The notes below the pieces were generated by a model that had not been told where the DNA came from, did not search any database, and saw nothing but the letters and a program-made list of their open reading frames with translations. From an uncultured Pelagibacteraceae bacterium (GTDB lineage Bacteria > Pseudomonadota > Alphaproteobacteria > Pelagibacterales > AG-422-B15): a DNA stretch of 64,000 bases. Positions 57,995 to 64,000 of the stretch are shown here, one piece after another (the stretch's first letter is position 1; the number at the start of each line of letters is the position of its first letter). The position numbers were made by a program, and so were the translations under genes. The DNA is taken from the NCBI GenBank assembly GCA_902617525.1, contig CACMWW010000001.1, positions 1-64,000 on the forward strand, written 5' to 3'.

Positions 57995-58735
57995 TTATGA
58001 GTAAGAATCAATTATTTTACTAAAATCTTTTGATTTTAAAGATGCGCCACCAACTAAAGCCCCGTCTACTTGATCTAAATTTAAAATATCGCAAGCATTA
58101 GAAGGATTGACTGACCCTCCATATAATATCGATATTTTTTGACTTTTAGATTTGCCAATTTTTTTAGAGAGTAGATTTCGAATATCTAAATGAATACTAT
58201 TTATTTCAGTAATTGTAGGAGTTTTACCAGTACCAATGGCCCAGACAGGTTCGTAAGCAATAATAAGTTTTTTTATATTTATTTTTTTTGGAAGAGAGCC
58301 GAGCTGTCTGTTAAGAATTTTTTTTCTAATCTTTATTTCATTTAATTTCTCACCAATGCAATAAATAATTTTTAAATTATATTTGTTTGCAATGTCAATT
58401 TTTAAATTAAGTTCTTTTGATGTTTCTTTTTGATACTCTCTTCTTTCGGAATGACCTATTATGACATATTTGCATCCTGCAGATTTAAGCATTTGAGCAC
58501 TGATACATCCAGTAAATGCACCTTCATTTAGGTGATGACAGTCTTGGCCCCCAAAATCAATTCCAGTATTTGCGTTAATGAAATTAGTCAACAATGTAAA
58601 AGGAGGGCAAATGACAACTTTAGATTTTTTATGTCTTGTTTTTTTTATATGCCTGTCAATGGAATTAACTACCTTTACAGCACCATTTAAGCCATTCATC
58701 TTCCAATTAGCGATAGTATATTTAACCCTTTTCAT
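57995..58735 (-). CDS. tpiA: triosephosphate isomerase
   Basis: NWKMNG, IIGHSERR, AYEPVWAIGTGKTP. Confidence 0.97.
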   Translation of the reverse strand: MKRVKYTIANWKMNGLNGAVKVVNSIDRHIKKTRHKKSKVVICPPFTLLTNFINANTGIDFGGQDCHHLNEGAFTGCISAQMLKSAGCKYVIIGHSERREYQKETSKELNLKIDIANKYNLKIIYCIGEKLNEIKIRKKILNRQLGSLPKKINIKKLIIAYEPVWAIGTGKTPTITEINSIHLDIRNLLSKKIGKSKSQKISILYGGSVNPSNACDILNLDQVDGALVGGASLKSKDFSKIIDSYS

Positions 58736-58784
58736 TCGTGATTATTCCTTTTATAAACTCTAATTTATACCATCATAGTTAAAA

Positions 58785-60629
58785 ATGTTAGATATAATAA
58801 GAAATTTAGTTTCATCAATTTTTGGCAAAATACTTCTTGCTATAATGGTTTTAAGTTTTGCTTTGTGGGGCGTGGGAGATATACTCTCTTCCGGCAACAG
58901 TCAACTTGCTGCAAAAGTAGGTAATGAAAAAATATCACTTGATGAATTTTACATAGAGTTTCAACAAACTGTAAGAGATTATAATCAAAATACCAATTCA
59001 AATTTAAGCCTCAAAGAAGCTTATGATTTGAAACTTCATAATCTACTGCTACAAGATCTCATTTATACTAAAATGGTTAATGATTATGCTAAAAAAAGAG
59101 GAATATATTTAAATGAAGAGTCTTTGAAATCAGTGGTATCTAATCTAGATGAATTCAAAGACAGCAATGAAACATTTTCTAATATTAAGTACAAAAATTT
59201 TATTTTAAATAATTTTCAATCTGAAGAAGCTTTTCTGAGAGAAATAGAAAATAGTATTTTTCAAGATATTATTTTTGAAAGTTTTAATGCTGATAACTAT
59301 ATAAATGATGCAATTATTAATAAACTTTATGACTATGAAGGTGAAAAGAGAACAATTAGTTATTTTTTACTGAATGAAAATGAAGTTAAAATTGATACAA
59401 GCAATAATTTAATCAACGATTACTATTTGGATAATAAACTGAATTATCTAATTCCTGAGAAAACTATCATAGACATTATTGAAGTAAACATTAATGACTT
59501 TAAAAGAAAAGATAATATTGATACTGTTGAAGCTCAAAATTACTACAACAATAATATTGATCAATATACTGAAGAAGAAAGCAGAAATATTCAATTTATA
59601 AGATTTAGCAATGAGTCAGAAGCTTATGATTTTTACGATACATTAGCAGAAAAAAATATTAATGATTTTAATGAGTACATTAAAATAAATGATTTTAAGC
59701 TATCAAATATAGAAAACTTTACTGGCAGTACTTTCTCTAAAAATATTTCAGAGTATATTTTTAAATTAGATGTTAATACCTTGAGCGAACCCATTAGCTA
59801 CGATGATTTAGGGTTTTATTTATTTAGGGTAAGTAAAGTAAATGAAGAAAAAGTGATAGATTTTGAGTCTGTTGAAAGTGAAATTATAGAATACCTAGCT
59901 TTAGAGGCTGCATATCAAGAATTTGATGACGCTATTAATATTTTAGATGAATTGCTAATTAATGACTATACGTTTAATGAGATAGTTGAAAATCAAGTAA
60001 ACTTCAAAGTATCTGAAAATGTTGATTTTGAACAGTTTGTAGTAAATTTAGGGGAAGATAATTATTCTTTGGATGAAAATACTCCAGTAGGATTTATCTC
60101 AGAAATAATAATCAAAGAAAATATTGCCTATATTTATACAGTTAAAGAAAAACAAAAATCTTACGTTCCCGATTTAGAAAATATTAGAGAAAAGGTTATA
60201 GTCGACTATGTAGCCGAGCAAAAAAATAAAAATCTTGATAAACTATCTGATGACATTTTAGACTCAATTAAGTTACAAAATGAAGACTCTTTTTCTGAAT
60301 ATGTGCTTAAAAATGATTATAATTTGCTAAAATTTGAAAAGATTAATCGTGCAAACTCAGACTTTCAGAATGAAACAGTTTTCAATGCATTTAATAATAA
60401 GCTTAATCGACCATTTAAAATTCTAACCTCTGACGGAGAAATTGGAATTGGTGTTGTTACTGATATTTTTATGCCAAGAAATCAAATATCTGATGATTTT
60501 TATAATTCTGTTAAAATAAATATAAATAATAATTTTAATGCATCACTAGTTGAGATAATGGCATCTGAAATTATTCAAAACTCATCTTATGAAATTTATG
60601 ATCAAAATATAGATAAACTGTTCATGTAA
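58785..60629 (+). CDS. SurA N-terminal domain / PpiD-like periplasmic chaperone
   Basis: N-terminal TM FGKILLAIMVLSFALWGVGDIL, PpiC-like repeats; upstream of trpE. Confidence 0.88.
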   Translation: MLDIIRNLVSSIFGKILLAIMVLSFALWGVGDILSSGNSQLAAKVGNEKISLDEFYIEFQQTVRDYNQNTNSNLSLKEAYDLKLHNLLLQDLIYTKMVNDYAKKRGIYLNEESLKSVVSNLDEFKDSNETFSNIKYKNFILNNFQSEEAFLREIENSIFQDIIFESFNADNYINDAIINKLYDYEGEKRTISYFLLNENEVKIDTSNNLINDYYLDNKLNYLIPEKTIIDIIEVNINDFKRKDNIDTVEAQNYYNNNIDQYTEEESRNIQFIRFSNESEAYDFYDTLAEKNINDFNEYIKINDFKLSNIENFTGSTFSKNISEYIFKLDVNTLSEPISYDDLGFYLFRVSKVNEEKVIDFESVESEIIEYLALEAAYQEFDDAINILDELLINDYTFNEIVENQVNFKVSENVDFEQFVVNLGEDNYSLDENTPVGFISEIIIKENIAYIYTVKEKQKSYVPDLENIREKVIVDYVAEQKNKNLDKLSDDILDSIKLQNEDSFSEYVLKNDYNLLKFEKINRANSDFQNETVFNAFNNKLNRPFKILTSDGEIGIGVVTDIFMPRNQISDDFYNSVKININNNFNASLVEIMASEIIQNSSYEIYDQNIDKLFM

Positions 60630-62101
60630 TGAATTTTTCTCATACTAAAAATCAATATCTAACATCCTTTAAAAATAAAAATAATTTTATATTTTTCAAA
60701 AAAATAAAAAAATTTAAATCTGACCCTATTCCAGAGTTTATTAATATTGTAGAAAACAATAATTTTAGCTTTCTCTATGAGTCTGTTGAAAAAGGTAAAG
60801 AGAAAGGAAGATATTCAATATGTGGTTACAATACAATTAAAACGATACAAATAAACAATAGAAAAAAAGCTAAAGAAAAAAAACCTTCTTCAACAAATAA
60901 AAATGCATTTTTAAAAATTGATAGAACAATAAGTAAATATAAATTTTTAAAGGATAAAAAACTGCCGCCTATGGCAGGTGCTTTTTTTGGCTATATGTCA
61001 TATGAAAATATTTATAATATCGAGGAAATATCTAAGTTCAAAAAAAAGAACACTTTAATGACTCCTGAACTTATACTATTTATTCCTCAGATATTAATTG
61101 TATATGATAATGTTTCTCATTCTTTATATATATTAAAACATTTCTTATCTGGTGTAAAAAAAACTCAAGAGTATGAACAAGTTCTAAACGAATTAAATGG
61201 TATAGAAAATAGCCTTAATAAAAAAGTAAAAAATCAAGCAATTAATCTCGGTAAAAAGAAAAGGCTTAAAATTAAATCAAATATAACTAAGTCAAAATTT
61301 ATTAATAATATTAAAAAGGCAAAAAAATATATTAAAGCTGGTGACATATTTCAGGTAGTTCCAAGTCAAAGATTTGAAACTAGTTTTAAAAGTAAAGGTA
61401 GCTCGCTCTACAAAGTACTGAGATTGACTAACCCCTCACCTTTTATGTACTACTTTAATTTACCTAATTTTCAAATTGTTGGTTCAAGTCCAGAGATTCT
61501 GGTAAGGCTTAGATCTGATTTAATAACTTTACGACCTATCGCAGGTACAAGGCCGCGAGGCAAAAATATAAAACAGGACCGAAAGTACGAATTAGACCTA
61601 CTTTCAGACGAAAAAGAAACATCGGAACACTTAATGTTGTTAGATCTTGGTCGAAATGATGTCGGCAAAGTAGCAAAAAAATCAACTGTAAGCGTTACCG
61701 CCAAATTCATAATTGAAAAATATTCTCATGTAATGCATTTGGTTTCTAATGTAACAGGAAAACTTAAAAAAAATATCAGTACAATTGAGGCACTAATGGC
61801 AGGATTTCCAGCTGGTACAGTATCAGGTGCACCAAAAATAAGGGCGATGCAAATTATAGATGAATTGGAAAGTGATGTCCGAGGTATTTATGCGGGTGGA
61901 ATTGGTTACATCTCTCCTGATGGAGATATGGACACTTGCATAGTTTTAAGAACAGGGATAATTACTAAAAATAAATTATATGTTCAAGCTGGAGGTGGTG
62001 TAGTTTATGATAGTGATCCGGAACTTGAATATATGGAGACTGTAAATAAAGCTAAAGCGGTATTAAATGCTGCTGAAATCGTACTTGGAAACAACCTATG
62101 A
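60629..62101 (+). CDS. trpE: anthranilate synthase component I
   Basis: GDIFQVVPSQRF, SPEILVRL, RPIAGTRPRG, AGFPAGTVSGAPKIRAM. Confidence 0.97.
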   Translation: MNFSHTKNQYLTSFKNKNNFIFFKKIKKFKSDPIPEFINIVENNNFSFLYESVEKGKEKGRYSICGYNTIKTIQINNRKKAKEKKPSSTNKNAFLKIDRTISKYKFLKDKKLPPMAGAFFGYMSYENIYNIEEISKFKKKNTLMTPELILFIPQILIVYDNVSHSLYILKHFLSGVKKTQEYEQVLNELNGIENSLNKKVKNQAINLGKKKRLKIKSNITKSKFINNIKKAKKYIKAGDIFQVVPSQRFETSFKSKGSSLYKVLRLTNPSPFMYYFNLPNFQIVGSSPEILVRLRSDLITLRPIAGTRPRGKNIKQDRKYELDLLSDEKETSEHLMLLDLGRNDVGKVAKKSTVSVTAKFIIEKYSHVMHLVSNVTGKLKKNISTIEALMAGFPAGTVSGAPKIRAMQIIDELESDVRGIYAGGIGYISPDGDMDTCIVLRTGIITKNKLYVQAGGGVVYDSDPELEYMETVNKAKAVLNAAEIVLGNNL

Positions 62102-62673
62102 TATTGCTAATAGATAACTATGATAGCTTTACCTATAATTTAGTACACTATGTTGAAGAACTAGGACATGACGTTCAAGTTTATAGAAATGATAAAATAT
62201 CTCTAAAAAAAATAGCGAAACTTAATCCCAAAAAAATTATAATATCACCTGGCCCCTGTACTCCTAATGAAGCGGGTATTTGTTTAGACCTTGTTAAAAG
62301 ATTTTATGATAAAATACCTATACTTGGTGTATGTTTAGGACATCAGTCCATCGGACAATCATTTGGTGCAAAGATAATTAAGGCAAGTAAAATTATGCAC
62401 GGCAAAACTTCAAAAGTTTCAAACCTTGGTTCAAAAATATTTAAAGGACTGCCATCATCATTTGAAGCAACCAGGTATCACAGTTTAGTAATTAAAAATG
62501 GAACACTACCAAAAAATTTTAGAGTAATTTCTGAGACAGTTGACAATAAAAAAAACGTAATAATGGGAATTGAGCATAAAAATTACCCTTGCTATGGAGT
62601 TCAATTTCATCCAGAAAGTATAGCCTCTGTTCCATTTGGCAAAAAAATTATGAAGAATTTTTTAAATTTATGA
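62098..62673 (+). CDS. trpG: anthranilate synthase component II
   Basis: LLIDNYDSFTYNL, GVCLGHQSIGQ, QFHPESI. Confidence 0.97.
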   Translation: MILLIDNYDSFTYNLVHYVEELGHDVQVYRNDKISLKKIAKLNPKKIIISPGPCTPNEAGICLDLVKRFYDKIPILGVCLGHQSIGQSFGAKIIKASKIMHGKTSKVSNLGSKIFKGLPSSFEATRYHSLVIKNGTLPKNFRVISETVDNKKNVIMGIEHKNYPCYGVQFHPESIASVPFGKKIMKNFLNL

Positions 62674-63680
62674 CTGATTTTAAAGAATTCATTCAATTAG
62701 CTTACGAAGATAATTTAGATTTAAAATCCACTAAAAAGGCCTTTATGCAAATCATGAATGGTGAAATAAGTGAGATACAAATAAGCTCCTTTATTTCATT
62801 ACTCCAAAAGTCTGGCGTTAAATCACATCATGTAATTGCTGCTTTAGAAGTAATGAGAAAAAAAATGCTTTCGATCAATGCCCCATTAAACACAATGGAT
62901 ACATGCGGAACGGGAGGTGATGGAAAAAATAGCTTAAATATCTCAACAGCAACAGCTTTTGTTTTGGCGGCCTCTGGTATACCAATAGCTAAACATGGAA
63001 ATCGAGCACTAACATCAAAATGTGGTTCAGCTGATGTTTTAAAAGCATTGAATATAAATGTCGATATGGAAACTTCTAAATTAGAAGATTGTCTCAGAAA
63101 TACTGGAATATGCTTTATGTTTGCCCCAAATCACCATCCCGCCATGAGACACGTTGCTCATGTGAGACAATTACTTGGATTCCGCACTATATTTAATATG
63201 TTGGGTCCTTTGCTAAATCCAGCAAATGTTAGTAATCAAATAGTTGGTGTTTATTCAAAAGAAGTTTTTAATATTTATAAGGACGTTTTTGAAAAAGAAG
63301 ATAAGAATGTTTGCCTAATTGCTGGTCATGATGGGAACGATGAAATATCTCTCAGTGGTATTAATTTAATTTTCACAAATAAAAACGGCATTATGCAGTT
63401 TGATCCTAAAATGCTTGACTGCCCAACAATGATAAATGATGAAATAAAAGGAAGTGATGCAATGTTTAATGCTGATCGTATAATTGAAATTTTTAAAGGT
63501 AAAAAAGATACTTTTTATAATACTGTTTGTGCAAATGCAGCATTTGGTATTCTCATAAATCAATCTGAAGATTTCAATGAAAAAAATATTTTAAAAGCTT
63601 TTAATGAAGTTCAATTAATTATTGAAAGTGGAGAACCTTTGAGAATTATTGATCAGTTGTCTAAATTTACAAATTTATAA
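62670..63680 (+). CDS. trpD: anthranilate phosphoribosyltransferase
   Basis: DTCGTGGDGKNSLNISTATAFVLA, KHGNRALTSKCGSADVL; ATGA overlap with trpG supports start 62670. Confidence 0.97.
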   Translation: MTDFKEFIQLAYEDNLDLKSTKKAFMQIMNGEISEIQISSFISLLQKSGVKSHHVIAALEVMRKKMLSINAPLNTMDTCGTGGDGKNSLNISTATAFVLAASGIPIAKHGNRALTSKCGSADVLKALNINVDMETSKLEDCLRNTGICFMFAPNHHPAMRHVAHVRQLLGFRTIFNMLGPLLNPANVSNQIVGVYSKEVFNIYKDVFEKEDKNVCLIAGHDGNDEISLSGINLIFTNKNGIMQFDPKMLDCPTMINDEIKGSDAMFNADRIIEIFKGKKDTFYNTVCANAAFGILINQSEDFNEKNILKAFNEVQLIIESGEPLRIIDQLSKFTNL

Positions 63681-64000
63681 TGTCGATATTAAAAGAAATA
63701 TATGAGTATAAAATTGATTTTGTTTCAAATCAAAAAAAAATAATTCCTCAATCAAAAATTGAAAATAAATTGAATATAAACAATATTAACTTTCCTTTCT
63801 TTGAAAAATTAAATCATCAAAATAGTCAAATTTCTATTATTGGAGAAATAAAAAAAGCCAGTCCCTCTTTAGGTAAATTTACTAGAGAGAATATAAATTT
63901 AATCGATTTTGCAAAGGCATATGAAGATAATAATATTTCGTGCATCTCAGTTTTGACAGACGAAAAATATTTTAATGGAAAAATTGAAGACTTAATTGAA
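63680..64000 (+). CDS. trpC: indole-3-glycerol phosphate synthase, 3' end outside window
   Basis: ISIIGEIKKASPSLGKF, ISVLTDEKYFNG; runs off the window. Confidence 0.93.
   Translation, partial: MSILKEIYEYKIDFVSNQKKIIPQSKIENKLNINNINFPFFEKLNHQNSQISIIGEIKKASPSLGKFTRENINLIDFAKAYEDNNISCISVLTDEKYFNGKIEDLIE

Overview
AT-rich chromosomal window, most consistent with a streamlined (probably marine) alphaproteobacterium. It is mostly core genome with small accessory patches. Main blocks: (1) a phosphonate uptake and catabolism locus (phnE-phnE-phnD-phnC on -, PhnZ-type HD oxygenase + CX5R phosphatase on +, phnX on -) with a Pho-box-like array in the divergent promoter; (2) small accessory membrane genes: VanZ-like, tandem MAPEG, DUF962, three tandem paralogous membrane proteins; (3) recG / sdhE-mfd, with an unusually short Mfd; (4) a GMC oxidoreductase bracketed by a 42-bp near-identical repeat, and tRNA-Ser(UGA); (5) transsulfuration genes, cell-wall genes, tmk-holB-metG-tatD; (6) a surface-sugar cassette; (7) the classic alphaproteobacterial supercluster hflX-dat-trkA-ntrXY / ispDF-pgpA-cinA / ratA-lipA-ftsB-eno-kdsA-pyrG-secG-tpiA / ppiD-trpEGDC, here missing hfq, dusB-ntrBC and pdh genes. 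Strongest unannotated signals: a 32-aa Cys-rich ORF at 8878-8976 (-), absent from the ORF track, with an extended Shine-Dalgarno and its own intrinsic terminator; hflX with a 57-codon coding 5' extension lacking any ATG/GTG/TTG start (candidate AUU start) exactly where hfq is missing; an Mfd lacking most of the UvrB-homology module; the 42-bp repeat pair; and convergent genes that repeatedly share a palindromic TTAA stop. No CRISPR array, transposase, integrase or rRNA was recognised. All family calls are by reading motifs; no database search was run.
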